From an uncultured Lachnospiraceae bacterium (GTDB lineage Bacteria; Bacillota; Clostridia; Lachnospirales; Lachnospiraceae), in NCBI GenBank assembly GCA_944383265.1, contig CALWOX010000007.1:62001-126000 (forward strand): DNA of 64,000 nucleotides, given 5' to 3'. Of the stretch, positions 25,660 to 38,610 are shown piece by piece. The position numbers and the translations under genes are program-made. Positions within the stretch are counted from its first letter, which is position 1. Each line of letters starts with the position of its first letter. The notes beneath the pieces are model-generated. The model searched no databases, was not told the DNA's origin, and was given only the letters and a program-made list of their open reading frames with translations.

Positions 25660-26481
25660 GTGGAATTTTATGATAAGGTAAAGGCTTCGGCTGACTTTAT
25701 ATCGAAAAGGATAAAGGAAAGTCCTACCGTAGGTGTGATACTCGGCAGCGGCCTTGGGGATCTCGTCGATATAATGGAAGAAAAAGAGGTCATTCCCTAC
25801 AGGGAGATACCCGGCTTTCCCGTGTCAAAGGTTCAGGGACACGCGGGAAATCTTGTGATAGGAAGGCTCGGAAAAGAGGTCCTTATGGTAATGCAGGGAA
25901 GATTCCACTATTATGAGGGATTTTCCATGAAGGAGCTTACCTATCCTGTGTTTGTTATGAAGCTTCTGGGAGTAGATAAACTTATAGTGACAAACGCCTG
26001 CGGAGGAATAAACAGAGGTTTTAAGCCCGGTGACCTCATGCTTATAACGGATTTTATAAACACAGCATGGTCAAATCCTCTTATAGGAGACAACGACGAG
26101 CGCTTCGGAGTCAGGTTCCCCGACATGAGCGAGCCCTATTCTTCAGAGCTTAGAGAGAGGGCTGTAAAGGCGGCCAAGAGGCTTTCCATAGACTTTAAAG
26201 AGGGTGTTTATGCCATACATCAGGGCCCTTACTACGAGACAGCCGCGGAGATAAGGATGTACGACAGGATAGGGGCTGATGCAGTGGGCATGTCCACCGT
26301 GCCTGAGACCATAGCTGCAAACTACCTCGGAATAAAGACCCTCGCCATAGCCTGCATAACAAATATGGCGACAGGCTTAAGAGAGGGAAAGCACAGCCAT
26401 GAGGAGGTCTTAAGGATCGCCGAGGAGTCGGGTGAAAGACTTCTTAAATGGGTAAAGGAAATACTTGTTTCGGAGAATTGA
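25660..26481 (+). CDS. punA: Purine-nucleoside phosphorylase, class II
   Basis: 273 residues of the trimeric, inosine/guanosine-specific type. It splits purine nucleosides with phosphate into base and ribose-1-phosphate. Signatures: VGVILGSGLGDLVD (phosphate loop), KVQGHAGNLVIGRL, MQGRFHYYEGFS, TNACGGINRGFKPGDLM, GPYYETAAEIRMY and CITNMATGL with the base-binding Asn. The start is GTG 25660, with AAAGAGGAGGGA 7 bases upstream; the ATG at 25655 is out of frame. Confidence 0.95.
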   Translation: MEFYDKVKASADFISKRIKESPTVGVILGSGLGDLVDIMEEKEVIPYREIPGFPVSKVQGHAGNLVIGRLGKEVLMVMQGRFHYYEGFSMKELTYPVFVMKLLGVDKLIVTNACGGINRGFKPGDLMLITDFINTAWSNPLIGDNDERFGVRFPDMSEPYSSELRERAVKAAKRLSIDFKEGVYAIHQGPYYETAAEIRMYDRIGADAVGMSTVPETIAANYLGIKTLAIACITNMATGLREGKHSHEEVLRIAEESGERLLKWVKEILVSEN

Positions 26482-26482
26482 T

Positions 26483-27697
26483 ATGATAAATGTGAGGGAT
26501 GCAAGGGCATATCTTATAAAAGGTAAGGGAAAAAGCCTTAAATCAGGAGGAATGTGGGTCTATGACAATGAGATAGACCGCACCGAGGGAGATTTCGAGG
26601 ACGGAGATATAATAGAGCTCCATGATTTTGACGATTATTTTATGGGCTACGGCTACATAAACTCAAAATCAAAGATAAGGATGAGGATGCTGTCAAAATG
26701 GAAGGAGGATGTGCCTTCCGTGGAGCTCCTTGAAAAGCGCATAAGAAATGCGTGGGAGTACAGAAAGAATGTGACGGACACCTCCTCCTGCAGACTTATA
26801 TTCGGAGAGGCCGATTGGATGCCGGGTATAGTGATAGACAAGTTCTCCGATGTGCTGGTGGTGGAGTCTCTGACTCTCGGAATAGACAGGATGAAGCCCG
26901 AGATAGTGGAGCTTACAAAGAAGATCCTCTCGGAGGATGGGATAAACATCAGAGGAGTCTATGAGAGGAGCGATGCGAGGGTAAGGCTTAAGGAAGGCAT
27001 GGAGCTTTGCAAGGGCTTTATAGGGGAGCCCTTTGACACAAATGTGCTGATAGAGGAAAACGGAGTAAAGTACATGGTGGACGTGGCGGACGGCCAGAAA
27101 ACCGGATTCTTTCTCGATCAGAAATACAACAGAGAAGCCATAAAGAAGCTCTGTAAGGGAAAGCGGGTGCTTGACTGCTTTACCCACACCGGTACATTTG
27201 CCTTAAACGCCGCTGCTGCAGGGGCCGAGAAGGTCACGGCTGTAGATATATCGGAGCAGGCCATAGCTCAGGGGAGGATAAATGCTGAGCTTAACGGGCT
27301 TTCAGACAAGGTCGAATTCATTTGCGAGGACGTTTTCTCCCTGCTTACAAGATATGCGGCGGAAGGAGAGAGATTTGATGTGGTCATACTTGACCCACCC
27401 GCCTTCACAAAGTCAAAGGATACCGTAAAGCAGGCCGTAAAGGGCTACAGAGACATAAATATGAGAGGCCTTAAGACAGTAAAGGACGGAGGATTCCTCG
27501 CAACCTGCTCATGCTCCCATTTCTTCACCGAGGAGCTTATGGTAAAGACCATAAGGGAGGCTGCTGCGGGAGCAGGACACAGAAGACTGAGGCAAGTGGA
27601 ATTCAGACAGCAAGCTCCTGACCATCCTGTGCTTTGGGCGGCGGATGAGTCATATTACCTGAAATTTTTCATATTCCAGGTGTGTGACGAGCTATGA
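26483..27697 (+). CDS. Class I rRNA (cytosine-C5) methyltransferase, RlmI family
   Basis: 404 residues. A PUA domain (1-80, SLKSGGMWVYDNEI) and an RFM-type EEHEE linker precede the Rossmann methyltransferase (about 205-400). S-adenosylmethionine site VLDCFTHTGTFALNAAAAGA, motif IV DVVILDPPAFTKSK and catalytic Cys in ATCSCSHF. RlmI methylates C1962 of 23S rRNA in E. coli; the same target here is likely but not certain. The start, ATG 26483, lies 2 bases after the PNP stop with CGGAG upstream; the stop overlaps the MATE gene. Confidence 0.9.
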   Translation: MINVRDARAYLIKGKGKSLKSGGMWVYDNEIDRTEGDFEDGDIIELHDFDDYFMGYGYINSKSKIRMRMLSKWKEDVPSVELLEKRIRNAWEYRKNVTDTSSCRLIFGEADWMPGIVIDKFSDVLVVESLTLGIDRMKPEIVELTKKILSEDGINIRGVYERSDARVRLKEGMELCKGFIGEPFDTNVLIEENGVKYMVDVADGQKTGFFLDQKYNREAIKKLCKGKRVLDCFTHTGTFALNAAAAGAEKVTAVDISEQAIAQGRINAELNGLSDKVEFICEDVFSLLTRYAAEGERFDVVILDPPAFTKSKDTVKQAVKGYRDINMRGLKTVKDGGFLATCSCSHFFTEELMVKTIREAAAGAGHRRLRQVEFRQQAPDHPVLWAADESYYLKFFIFQVCDEL

Positions 27698-29040
27698 TGA
27701 CCACAAGACTTGATTCGGACAATATAAGAGGACTTGTTTTAGGGCTTGCCATCCCCAGTATGGTTGCCCAGTTTGTAAGCGTCCTTTACAGTATAGTGGA
27801 CAGGATGTATATAGGAAATATTGCGGGCATAGGGGAAGCGGCACTTGCGGGAGTAGGAGTCTGCGGACCGATAGTTACCATGATATCCGCCTTCGCCTCC
27901 CTCATAGGTATAGGCGGCGGACCCTTTGTCAGCATAAAGCTCGGAGAAAAGAAGGAGAAGGAGGCGGGAGAGATACTTTCCGACTGCTTCGTGATCTTAA
28001 GTATCATCTCCGTCATAGTGATGATCATCTCCTTCATCCTTAAGGATGAGCTTTTGATGAGATTCGGAGCCTCCGAAGCTATATTTCCCTATGCCGACGA
28101 ATATATGACATGGTATCTCACGGGAACTGTATTCGCTCTTCTCAGCACAGGAATGAATCAGTTCATCATATGCCAGGGCTATTCAAAGACCGGAATGATT
28201 TCCGTGCTTATAGGAGCGGCACTGAATATCGTGCTTGATCCCATCTTCATTTTTGTTTTGGGGATGAATGTAAAGGGTGCTGCCATAGCCACAGTCATAT
28301 CGCAGCTTGCAAGCTGTATATTCGTTTTGAAGTTCCTGTTCGGCAAAAAATCCATGCTGAGGATAAAGATAAGAAGGCCCTCATTAAAGAATGCGAAAAG
28401 GGTCATAAAGCTGGGACTTACACCCTTTCTCATAATCGCATTCGACAATGTAATGCTCATCTCCCTGAACTCCATGATAACAAAGTACGGCGCGGGCGGC
28501 ATTGGGGATATGCTTCTTTCTTGTAACACCATACTCCAGTCCTTTATGCTTATGATAACCATGCCGCTGGGAGGAATAACGGGAGGCACCCAGACTATAC
28601 TTGGTTATAATTACGGGGCAAGGAGGCCTGATAAGATAATCGAGGCCCAAAAGAACATTGCCCTATTAAGCTTTATATTCTGCGCTGTGATGTTTATCAT
28701 AGCTCAGACTGTGCCTGAATATTTCATAATGATATTCACAAGGGACCCCGAGTATATTGAGATGACAAAGGACATAACAGGCCTTTACACAAAGGGAGTG
28801 CTGCTCCTTGCTCTTCAGTACACCATAGTGGACGGCTTTACGGGCATGGGAGTTTTCAAATACGCATTTATTCTTTCGGCATGGAGAAAGCTCATATATT
28901 TTGCCTGTGTTTTCCTTATCCCTCCTGTATTCGGAGTATACAGTATATTTTATTGCGAGCCCCTCTCGGATATCCTGGGGCCTGCGGCATCTCTTATCAT
29001 ATATTTCACTTTCGGAAGAAAGCTTTTAAAGAGGCTTTGA
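27694..29040 (+). CDS. MATE family efflux transporter
   Basis: 448 residues with about twelve membrane helices in two similar halves. PSMVAQFVSVLYSIVDRMYIGN near the N terminus and the second-half start VIKLGLTPFLIIAFDNVM are typical of the DinF/NorM-like MATE group, which export drugs or metabolites against Na+ or H+. The first ATG overlaps the end of the methyltransferase (ATGATG at 27694); 27697 is an equal alternative. Substrate unknown. Confidence 0.92.
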   Translation: MMTTRLDSDNIRGLVLGLAIPSMVAQFVSVLYSIVDRMYIGNIAGIGEAALAGVGVCGPIVTMISAFASLIGIGGGPFVSIKLGEKKEKEAGEILSDCFVILSIISVIVMIISFILKDELLMRFGASEAIFPYADEYMTWYLTGTVFALLSTGMNQFIICQGYSKTGMISVLIGAALNIVLDPIFIFVLGMNVKGAAIATVISQLASCIFVLKFLFGKKSMLRIKIRRPSLKNAKRVIKLGLTPFLIIAFDNVMLISLNSMITKYGAGGIGDMLLSCNTILQSFMLMITMPLGGITGGTQTILGYNYGARRPDKIIEAQKNIALLSFIFCAVMFIIAQTVPEYFIMIFTRDPEYIEMTKDITGLYTKGVLLLALQYTIVDGFTGMGVFKYAFILSAWRKLIYFACVFLIPPVFGVYSIFYCEPLSDILGPAASLIIYFTFGRKLLKRL

Positions 29041-29051
29041 TATCCGTTTTC

Positions 29052-29825
29052 ATGAAAAATATCCACATAAGAAATCATATTTTAAATATAGCTATAGCAA
29101 TAGGCAGCGCACTGCTGCTTATTTGCGCTGCGAAAATATTCGCGGAGTCCTATGATATAAGAAGACAGGAGGCTTTGGAGGAAAGGCTTAGGGGAAGCGA
29201 TGCCACGGCATCCGAGACCTGCTCTCCTTCGGAGGAACTGTATCCCGGATTTTATGAGAGGCTTTCCGAGCTTAAGGCTGAGAATGACGACCTTAAGGGA
29301 TGGATATATATAGAAGGCCCTGAGATCAGCCTTCCTGTGATGCAAAGCGGCGAAGAGGACAGGGATTTCTACCTTAAGAGAGATTTTTACGGTAATGAGT
29401 CAAAGCGCGGTACTCTATATATGGATAGCGCCTGCGACAGGATAATCTATGGCCACAACATGAAGGACGGAAGCATGTTCGGAGAGCTGGACAGGTACAC
29501 AGACAGGGAATACATGAGACGTTTTCCGCAGATACTTTTATATCTCATAGGGGATGATGGAAAAATCATATCGGAAAAGTATGAAATGGTATCATCCTTC
29601 ACGATTTCAGAAAAAAAGTTCAAAACAGAGGGCTTCCTCAGAATGATAAAGGGAGAGACCGCAAAGGACCGATATGACCTTGGGGAATACCTTGAGGGGG
29701 TAAATCCGGTGCCGGTAAGTGAAAAAATTAACGATATCAGGGAAATTGAATTTTTGCTGCTTGTGACCTGCGAATATTCAACTGAAAACGGGCGGCTTTT
29801 TGTGGTCGCGAAGAAAATTTCTTAA
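29052..29825 (+). CDS. Class B sortase
   Basis: 257 residues. An N-terminal signal anchor (about 5-30) is followed by the sortase barrel. WIYIEGPEISLPVMQSGEEDRDFYLKRDF, the catalytic His in RIIYGHNMKDGSMF, the catalytic Cys in LLVTCEYSTENGRLFVVAKK and the following Arg are all there. Class B enzymes attach proteins with NPQTN-like signals, often haem proteins, or build pili. No substrate gene is near. The start has no good ribosome site and lies 11 bases after the MATE stop, suggesting coupling. Confidence 0.9.
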   Translation: MKNIHIRNHILNIAIAIGSALLLICAAKIFAESYDIRRQEALEERLRGSDATASETCSPSEELYPGFYERLSELKAENDDLKGWIYIEGPEISLPVMQSGEEDRDFYLKRDFYGNESKRGTLYMDSACDRIIYGHNMKDGSMFGELDRYTDREYMRRFPQILLYLIGDDGKIISEKYEMVSSFTISEKKFKTEGFLRMIKGETAKDRYDLGEYLEGVNPVPVSEKINDIREIEFLLLVTCEYSTENGRLFVVAKKIS

Positions 29826-29854
29826 TGGACAAAATGTATTAAAAAGAGTACAAT
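29826..29854 (+). promoter_or_regulatory. Promoter of the V-type ATPase operon
   Basis: TGGACA (29826-29831), exactly 17 bases, TACAAT (29849-29854). It begins directly after the sortase stop codon and lies 38 bases before the first V-ATPase gene, so the operon has its own start. Confidence 0.7.
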
Positions 29855-29891
29855 TATTTAACGAGATTACTTAAGTAAGGAGGGGCAAAAG

Positions 29892-30203
29892 GTGGCAAAA
29901 GAGATTATCGATGCGATCAAGGACGCCGAGCTTAAGAGCTCAGAAGCTGTCAAGCTTGCGAAGGAAGCGGCTGACACTCTGATCTCCGATACAAAGCGTC
30001 TGACATCCGAAGAATTCGAGAAGAAAGTCGAAGAGATGTCTGCAAAGAGAGATGCTGCTGTGGCCGAGGCCGAGAAGAAGGCTCAGGACATGGTGGATGA
30101 GGCTTGTCGCAAGGCAAAAGAGGATATCGCATCTCTTAAAAATTCAGTAACCTCTAAGGAAAACGAAGCTATAGACAGTATTCTTTCCGAACTTTTAAGC
30201 TGA
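29892..30203 (+). CDS. V-type ATP synthase subunit G/H-like
   Basis: 103 residues, almost entirely charged helix (AKEAADTLISDTKRL, EKKVEEMSAKRDAAVAEAEKKA), the coiled-coil stalk subunit that pairs with subunit E in the peripheral stator. The start is GTG 29892 after AAGGAGGGG. It is the first gene of the V-ATPase operon, where this subunit is usually found, which supports the call more than its low-complexity sequence does. Confidence 0.82.
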   Translation: MAKEIIDAIKDAELKSSEAVKLAKEAADTLISDTKRLTSEEFEKKVEEMSAKRDAAVAEAEKKAQDMVDEACRKAKEDIASLKNSVTSKENEAIDSILSELLS

Positions 30204-30240
30204 TTTTTAAGGAAAATATTTGGGAGAGGAGGTAAAGGAT

Positions 30241-32750
<2,510 letters not shown>

Positions 32751-32790
32751 TTAATACAAATTGAAAAACGAAGAGGGAAGGAGGACGAAG

Positions 32791-33387
32791 ATGGAGAGCG
32801 GACTTGAAAAGATATTAAGCCACATCAAGGCTGAGGCCGATAGAGAAGCTGCAGGCATAAAGGCCGAGGCTGACGAGAAGGCTGCCGCTATTAAGGCTGA
32901 AGCGGCTGAGAAGCTTAACGCCGAGCTGCAGCGCATAGAGAGAAAAACTCAGGAAGATGTCGCAAACATCCTCGAGAGAGGTACCTCATCGGCGGAGCTG
33001 AAGAGAAAGCAGATCCTTCTTAAGGAAAAACAGGAAATAATAAACGAAACTGTCGCAAAGGCGGGGGAGAAGCTCCTCGCGCTTGACGATAAGGAATATT
33101 TTAATATCGTGGAGCAGCTTTTCAAAAAGTATGCCCCCGCAAAGAAAGGCTATATAAGCTTTAACAAAAAGGACGTTGAAAGGCTCCCTCAGGGCTTCAT
33201 TGACAGTTTAAAGAAGGCAGCCCTTGAAAAGGGAGGAGAGATAGAGCTTTCGGACAAGTGCTCCGACATAGACGGAGGCTTCATCCTTATATACGGAGGA
33301 ATCGAAGAAAACTGTTCCTTCAAGGCTCTTATTGACGACAACGTTGAAATTTTTCAGGATAAGGTACAGAAGGTTTTGTTTGGATAA
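32791..33387 (+). CDS. ntpE: V-type ATP synthase subunit E
   Basis: 198 residues. A long Ala/Glu/Lys-rich N-terminal helix (1-95) forms the peripheral stalk coiled coil with subunit G, and a globular C-terminal domain (about 110-198: LSDKCSDIDGGFILIYGGIEEN) binds the catalytic head. ATG 32791 follows GGAAGGAGG; an in-frame TTG start 30 bases upstream is less likely. Confidence 0.9.
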   Translation: MESGLEKILSHIKAEADREAAGIKAEADEKAAAIKAEAAEKLNAELQRIERKTQEDVANILERGTSSAELKRKQILLKEKQEIINETVAKAGEKLLALDDKEYFNIVEQLFKKYAPAKKGYISFNKKDVERLPQGFIDSLKKAALEKGGEIELSDKCSDIDGGFILIYGGIEENCSFKALIDDNVEIFQDKVQKVLFG

Positions 33388-33410
33388 GCAGGCTTCAGTA
33401 GGAGGTTATA

Positions 33411-34391
33411 ATGGAATCAACCTATGTAGATAAAAATTATGTATACGCTGTAGCCGCCATCAGGTCGGAGGAGTTAAAGCTCCTTAATGCCTCGTTTTTA
33501 GATCAGCTTATTCAAGCAAAATCCGCAGATGAATGCATGAGGATCCTTGCGGAAAAGGGCTGGGGACGGGAGGATACAAAGACTCCCGAGGACATGCTCG
33601 CTGCGGAGAGAGAAAAGACATGGGAGACAGTCACTCAGTTTGTGCCCAACAGGTCAGTGTTCGATGTTTTCCTTTTGGAGAATGACTACAACAACCTTAA
33701 GGCTGCCATCAAGGAGTCGGTCATGGAATATGACTATCCCGGCATATATATCAAGGAGTCGACAGTTCCCTTTGAGCTTATCAGAACAGCCATAAAGGAG
33801 AGAGACTATGAGGCTCTCCCCGATGATATGCAGGAGATCGCAAAGGAGGCCCATGATACCTTCCTCCATACAAAGGACGGACAGCTCTGTGATGTAATGG
33901 TGGATAAGGCGTGTCTTTTGGCGATACTCAAGGCCGGAAAGGAGAGCAAAAATGAATTCCTCTCCATGTACTCCGAGCTCATTGTGGCAGGTGCGGACAT
34001 AAAGATAGCCGTGCGCGCGGCAGGCTGCGGAAAGGACAAGGATTTCATCCTTCAGGCTCTCGCTCCCTGCGATACTGTAGAGATCAACGCTCTTTCAAAT
34101 GCGGCTATGCAGGGCACAGAGGCGGTTTGCAGCTACCTTGCGACTACAGACTATGCTGATGCCGCCGACAGGCTCAAGGAATCTCCCCAGGCTTTCGAGT
34201 GCTGGTGCGATGACCTGATAATAACCAGAATGAGATCCGAGCTTTACCATTCGTTCGGATTAGGCCCTATAGCGGCATATGTTCTCGCAAGAGAGAACGA
34301 GATAAAATCAGTAAGAATCATCCTCTCGGCTAAGCTCAACGGCTTCCCGGAGGAAATAATCAGGGAAAGGGTGCGTGAGACTTATGTATAA
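33411..34391 (+). CDS. ntpC: V-type ATP synthase subunit C
   Basis: 326 residues, all helical, of the AC39/NtpC type that docks the central shaft onto the K ring. MESTYVDKNYVYAVAAIRSEE and GPIAAYVLARENEIKSVRIIL are typical. GGAGGT precedes the ATG. The end overlaps the subunit F gene by 8 bases. Confidence 0.93.
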   Translation: MESTYVDKNYVYAVAAIRSEELKLLNASFLDQLIQAKSADECMRILAEKGWGREDTKTPEDMLAAEREKTWETVTQFVPNRSVFDVFLLENDYNNLKAAIKESVMEYDYPGIYIKESTVPFELIRTAIKERDYEALPDDMQEIAKEAHDTFLHTKDGQLCDVMVDKACLLAILKAGKESKNEFLSMYSELIVAGADIKIAVRAAGCGKDKDFILQALAPCDTVEINALSNAAMQGTEAVCSYLATTDYADAADRLKESPQAFECWCDDLIITRMRSELYHSFGLGPIAAYVLARENEIKSVRIILSAKLNGFPEEIIRERVRETYV

Positions 34392-34704
34392 GATAGCCGT
34401 TATGGGCGACAGAGACAGCATATACGGTTTCGCTGCCGTAGGGCTTGAACCCTTCCCGATCACAAACGAGGATGAGGCTAGAGCAAAGCTTCGTGAGCTT
34501 GCGGACGGGAACTACGCGGTCATTTATATAACCGAGGCGCTGGCTGCAAAGCTTGAGAAGGAAATCGAGTATTTTTCCGAGAGGAGATTACCTGCGATCA
34601 TATTGATCCCCGGAGTATCCGGTAACACCGGAAAGGGATTACAGGCTGTAAAGAGGTCTGTTGAACAGGCAGTCGGTTCGGATATTATCTTCGGCAATGA
34701 TTAA
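34384..34704 (+). CDS. ntpF: V-type ATP synthase subunit F
   Basis: 106 residues, a small Rossmann-like fold that joins the shaft ([38 protein letters not shown]). ATG 34384 is chosen because family members start here; a GTG three codons earlier (34375) is possible. It overlaps the end of subunit C, indicating coupled translation. Confidence 0.93.
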   Translation: MYKIAVMGDRDSIYGFAAVGLEPFPITNEDEARAKLRELADGNYAVIYITEALAAKLEKEIEYFSERRLPAIILIPGVSGNTGKGLQAVKRSVEQAVGSDIIFGND

Positions 34705-34727
34705 AGGCCGAAATTTTGGAGGAAGAC

Positions 34728-36500
34728 ATGAGCAAAGGTGTAATTAAAAAAGTAGCCGGACCTTTGGTTATCGCCAAGGGCATGAGAGACGCCAACATGT
34801 ACGATGTTGTAAGAGTCTCGGATGAGCACCTTATTGGCGAGATCATTGAGATGCACGGTGATGAGGCTTCGGTACAGGTTTACGAGGAGACCTCAGGACT
34901 TGGTCCCGGAGAGCCTGTAGAGTCCACGGGAGTTCCCCTTTCGGTAGAACTCGGACCGGGACTTATAAGCAGTATATATGACGGTATTCAGAGACCCCTT
35001 GTAAAGATCAAGGAGAAGACTAATTCAAATCTTCTTCAGAGAGGTGTTGAGGTTCCCTCTCTTGACAGAGAGAAGAAGTGGCATTTCGTTCCCTGCGTAA
35101 ATGCGGGTGACGAGGTCGAGTCGGGAGACGTTATCGGAACAGTTCAGGAGACTGACGTTGTTCTTCATAAGATAATGGTTCCCTACGGAGTAAAGGGAAA
35201 GGTAAAGGCTATCTCGGAGGGCGACTATACTGTAGAGGAAAATGTCGCAACAGTTGAGACCGAGAAGGGCGAGACAAATGTGGGTCTTATGCAGAGGTGG
35301 CCTGTTCGTCAGGGAAGACCTTACAAGACAAAGCTTTCTCCCGATATGCCTCTTGTAACAGGACAGAGAGTAATCGACACACTTTTCCCCATTGCAAAGG
35401 GTGGTGTTGCCGCAGTTCCCGGACCCTTCGGTTCAGGTAAGACTGTAGTTCAGCACCAGCTTGCAAAGTGGGCTGATGCGGACATCGTTGTTTACATCGG
35501 ATGCGGAGAGCGTGGAAACGAGATGACAGACGTTCTTAACGAGTTCCCCGAGCTTAAGGACCCCAGAACAGGAAAGTCCCTCATGGAGAGGACAGTCCTT
35601 ATAGCAAATACTTCGGATATGCCCGTTGCGGCTCGTGAGGCATCTATATATACAGGTATCACTATAGCCGAGTACTTCAGAGATATGGGATATTCAGTAG
35701 CTCTGATGGCTGACTCCACATCACGTTGGGCGGAGGCTCTCCGTGAGATGTCAGGAAGACTTGAGGAGATGCCCGGTGAGGAGGGATATCCCGCTTACCT
35801 CGGATCAAGACTTGCACAGTTCTACGAGAGAGCAGGACGTGTTATCTCTCTCGGTAAGGACGGAAGAGAAGGAGCTCTTTCAGTTATCGGAGCCGTATCC
35901 CCCGCAGGTGGTGATACCTCTGAGCCCGTAACTCAGGCTACCCTTCGTATAGTAAAGGTATTCTGGTCACTTGACTCGAACCTTGCATATAAGAGACATT
36001 TCCCCGCCATCAACTGGCTGACCTCTTATTCTCTGTATCTTGACAATATGGAGAAGTGGTTCAATGAGAATGCGGCTAAGGATTGGGCAAAGCTTCGCGG
36101 CGAGATCATGCTTCTCCTTCAGGAGGAGGCAGAGCTTGACGAGATCGTTAAGCTTGTCGGAATGGATGCTCTTTCAGCACCCGACAGACTTAAGCTTGAG
36201 GCTGCACGTTCTATCCGTGAGGACTACCTCCACCAGAACGCCTTCAGCGATACAGACACATACACCTCTCTTGAAAAGCAGCACATGATGATGCAGCTCA
36301 TCCTTGAGTACTACCATGTTGCGGCTGACGCTCTTTCAAAGGGAGCAAAGGTAAATGATCTTGTAAATATCCCTGTAAGAGAGGATATAGGACGTTTCAA
36401 ATACGTTGAGGAGTCAAAGACTGCAGAAGAATACAAAAATATCGTAGAAGAGCTCAAGAAGGAATGCGAAGAGGCTCTTTCAAGAAAGGAGGACTTCTAA
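34728..36500 (+). CDS. ntpA: V-type ATP synthase catalytic subunit A
   Basis: 590 residues. Walker A is [14 protein letters not shown], followed by [15 protein letters not shown] with the catalytic Glu and the non-homologous insert typical of A subunits (about residues 115-185). The Walker B region is [24 protein letters not shown] 34728 has GGAGG 7 bases upstream. Subunit B follows with no gap. Confidence 0.97.
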   Translation: MSKGVIKKVAGPLVIAKGMRDANMYDVVRVSDEHLIGEIIEMHGDEASVQVYEETSGLGPGEPVESTGVPLSVELGPGLISSIYDGIQRPLVKIKEKTNSNLLQRGVEVPSLDREKKWHFVPCVNAGDEVESGDVIGTVQETDVVLHKIMVPYGVKGKVKAISEGDYTVEENVATVETEKGETNVGLMQRWPVRQGRPYKTKLSPDMPLVTGQRVIDTLFPIAKGGVAAVPGPFGSGKTVVQHQLAKWADADIVVYIGCGERGNEMTDVLNEFPELKDPRTGKSLMERTVLIANTSDMPVAAREASIYTGITIAEYFRDMGYSVALMADSTSRWAEALREMSGRLEEMPGEEGYPAYLGSRLAQFYERAGRVISLGKDGREGALSVIGAVSPAGGDTSEPVTQATLRIVKVFWSLDSNLAYKRHFPAINWLTSYSLYLDNMEKWFNENAAKDWAKLRGEIMLLLQEEAELDEIVKLVGMDALSAPDRLKLEAARSIREDYLHQNAFSDTDTYTSLEKQHMMMQLILEYYHVAADALSKGAKVNDLVNIPVREDIGRFKYVEESKTAEEYKNIVEELKKECEEALSRKEDF

Positions 36501-37880
36501 ATGCCTAAGGAGTATAGGACGATACAAGAGGTTGCAGGTCCTCTGATGCTTGTAAAGGGCGTTGAGGGAGTAACATATGACGAGCTTGCTGAGATAGAAC
36601 TTCCCACAGGCGAAAGACGCCGTTGTAAGGTTCTTGAGATAGATGAGGGAAATGCCCTCGTTCAGCTGTTCGATGCATCTACAGGAATCAACCTTGAATC
36701 ATCAAAGGTAAGATTCCTCGGAAGATCAATGGAGCTTGGAGTTTCCGAGGATATGCTCGGAAGAATGTTCGACGGAATGGGACGTCCCATTGACGGAGGC
36801 CCCGAGATCCTTCCCGAGAAGCGTATGGATATAAACGGACTGCCCATAAACCCGGCAGCCAGAAGCTACCCTGAGGAGTTCATTCAGACAGGAGTTTCAG
36901 CTATCGACGGACTTAACACACTTGTCCGCGGACAGAAGCTTCCTATCTTCTCCTGTTCAGGACTTCCTCATGCAAACCTTGCCGCACAGATAGCAAGACA
37001 GGCAAAGGTTAGAGGAACGAAGGAGCCCTTCGCCGTTGTATTCGCGGCAATGGGTATCACCTTCGAGGAGGCGAACTTCTTCATGAGCTCCTTCAGAGAG
37101 ACAGGAGCTATTGACAGAGCTGTAATGTTCATAAACCTTGCAAACGACCCTGCCGTAGAGCGTACATCAACACCCAAGATGGCTCTTACAGCTGCAGAGT
37201 ACCTTGCATTTGAAAAGGATATGCACGTTCTGGTAATCCTTACAGATATCACAAACTACGCTGATGCCCTTCGTGAGATATCAGCGGCTCGTAAGGAGGT
37301 TCCCGGACGTAGAGGATATCCCGGATACATGTACACAGACCTTGCTACTATGTATGAGAGAGCAGGACGTCAGACAGGAAAGAAGGGATCCATCACCATG
37401 ATTCCCATACTTACCATGCCTGAGGACGATAAGACTCACCCCATTCCCGACCTTACAGGATACATCACAGAGGGACAGATAATCCTCAGCCGTGAGCTTT
37501 ACAGAAAGAATATAGCTCCTCCTATCGATGTTCTTCCTTCACTGTCACGTCTTAAGGATAAGGGTATCGGTGAAGGCAAGACCAGAGCTGATCACGCTGA
37601 TACCATGAACCAGCTGTTTGCGGCTTACTCAAGAGGTAAAGACGCCAAGGAACTCATGGTGGTTCTCGGTGAGGCTGCTCTTACAGATATGGACAAGCTT
37701 TATGCAAAGTTTGCCGATGAATTCGAGAAACAGTATGTAAATCAGGGCTATGAGACCAACAGAGACATAGAGGAGACACTTGACCTCGGCTGGAAGCTCC
37801 TTGGAATTCTTCCCAAGTCAGAGCTTAAGCGTATCAAGGACAAGTTCATTGATGAGTACTATCATCCCTATGAGGATTAG
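36501..37880 (+). CDS. ntpB: V-type ATP synthase subunit B
   Basis: 459 residues, the non-catalytic partner of A in the A3B3 head. The P-loop is replaced by [15 protein letters not shown], as expected for B subunits, and [18 protein letters not shown] contributes the arginine finger. ATG follows the stop of subunit A directly (TAAATG); AGGAGG lies within the end of ntpA. Confidence 0.97.
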   Translation: MPKEYRTIQEVAGPLMLVKGVEGVTYDELAEIELPTGERRRCKVLEIDEGNALVQLFDASTGINLESSKVRFLGRSMELGVSEDMLGRMFDGMGRPIDGGPEILPEKRMDINGLPINPAARSYPEEFIQTGVSAIDGLNTLVRGQKLPIFSCSGLPHANLAAQIARQAKVRGTKEPFAVVFAAMGITFEEANFFMSSFRETGAIDRAVMFINLANDPAVERTSTPKMALTAAEYLAFEKDMHVLVILTDITNYADALREISAARKEVPGRRGYPGYMYTDLATMYERAGRQTGKKGSITMIPILTMPEDDKTHPIPDLTGYITEGQIILSRELYRKNIAPPIDVLPSLSRLKDKGIGEGKTRADHADTMNQLFAAYSRGKDAKELMVVLGEAALTDMDKLYAKFADEFEKQYVNQGYETNRDIEETLDLGWKLLGILPKSELKRIKDKFIDEYYHPYED

Positions 37881-37914
37881 GATCTTATCCTGATCCGTAC
37901 CGGAAGGAGAAAGA

Positions 37915-38610
37915 ATGGCACAGGCACATGTAAATCCTACCAGAATGGAGCTGACAAAGCTTAAAAACAAGCTCAAGACAGCTATCAGAGGACATAAGCT
38001 CCTCAAGGATAAGCGAGATGAGCTTATGAGACAGTTCCTCATTTTGGTAAGAGAAAATAAGGCCTTGAGAGAAAAGGTCGAAAACGAGATCAAAAACTGC
38101 AATAAGAACTTTGTGCTTGCCGGAGCGGGGATGAGTACTGAAGCCTTAAATGTGGCTCTCATGGCTCCCAAACAGGAGGTATATCTCGAGACCGGAACAA
38201 AAAACGTTATGTCGGTTGAGATCCCTGTATTTGAGTACAAGACAAGAACATCAGACAACAATGACATATACTCTTACGGACTCGCCTTTACTTCGTCGGA
38301 TCTTGACGGCGCGGTAAAGAGCATAGCGGACATACTTCCGGACATGCTCAGACTTGCGGAATGCGAGAAATCCTGCCAGCTTATGGCAAAGGAGATCGAG
38401 AAGACAAGAAGAAGAGTTAACGCTCTTGAGCATGTTATGATACCTCAGACTCAGGAAAGCATAAAGTTTATAACAATGAAGCTTGACGAGAACGAAAGAA
38501 GCTCTCAGGTAAGACTCATGAAGGTTAAGGATATGATGCTTGAAGAGGCGCATCACTATTCCGAGAAGGATAGTGCAGGGGCCGTAAAGGTAGAAGTGGA
38601 GGCCTTATGA
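37915..38610 (+). CDS. ntpD: V-type ATP synthase subunit D
   Basis: 231 residues. The long antiparallel coiled coil of the central shaft is seen at both ends (NPTRMELTKLKNKLKTAIRGHKLLKDKRDEL and RRVNALEHVMIPQTQESIKF). It is the last V-ATPase gene; the stop overlaps the next gene, a nucleotidyltransferase, by four bases. Confidence 0.95.
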   Translation: MAQAHVNPTRMELTKLKNKLKTAIRGHKLLKDKRDELMRQFLILVRENKALREKVENEIKNCNKNFVLAGAGMSTEALNVALMAPKQEVYLETGTKNVMSVEIPVFEYKTRTSDNNDIYSYGLAFTSSDLDGAVKSIADILPDMLRLAECEKSCQLMAKEIEKTRRRVNALEHVMIPQTQESIKFITMKLDENERSSQVRLMKVKDMMLEEAHHYSEKDSAGAVKVEVEAL

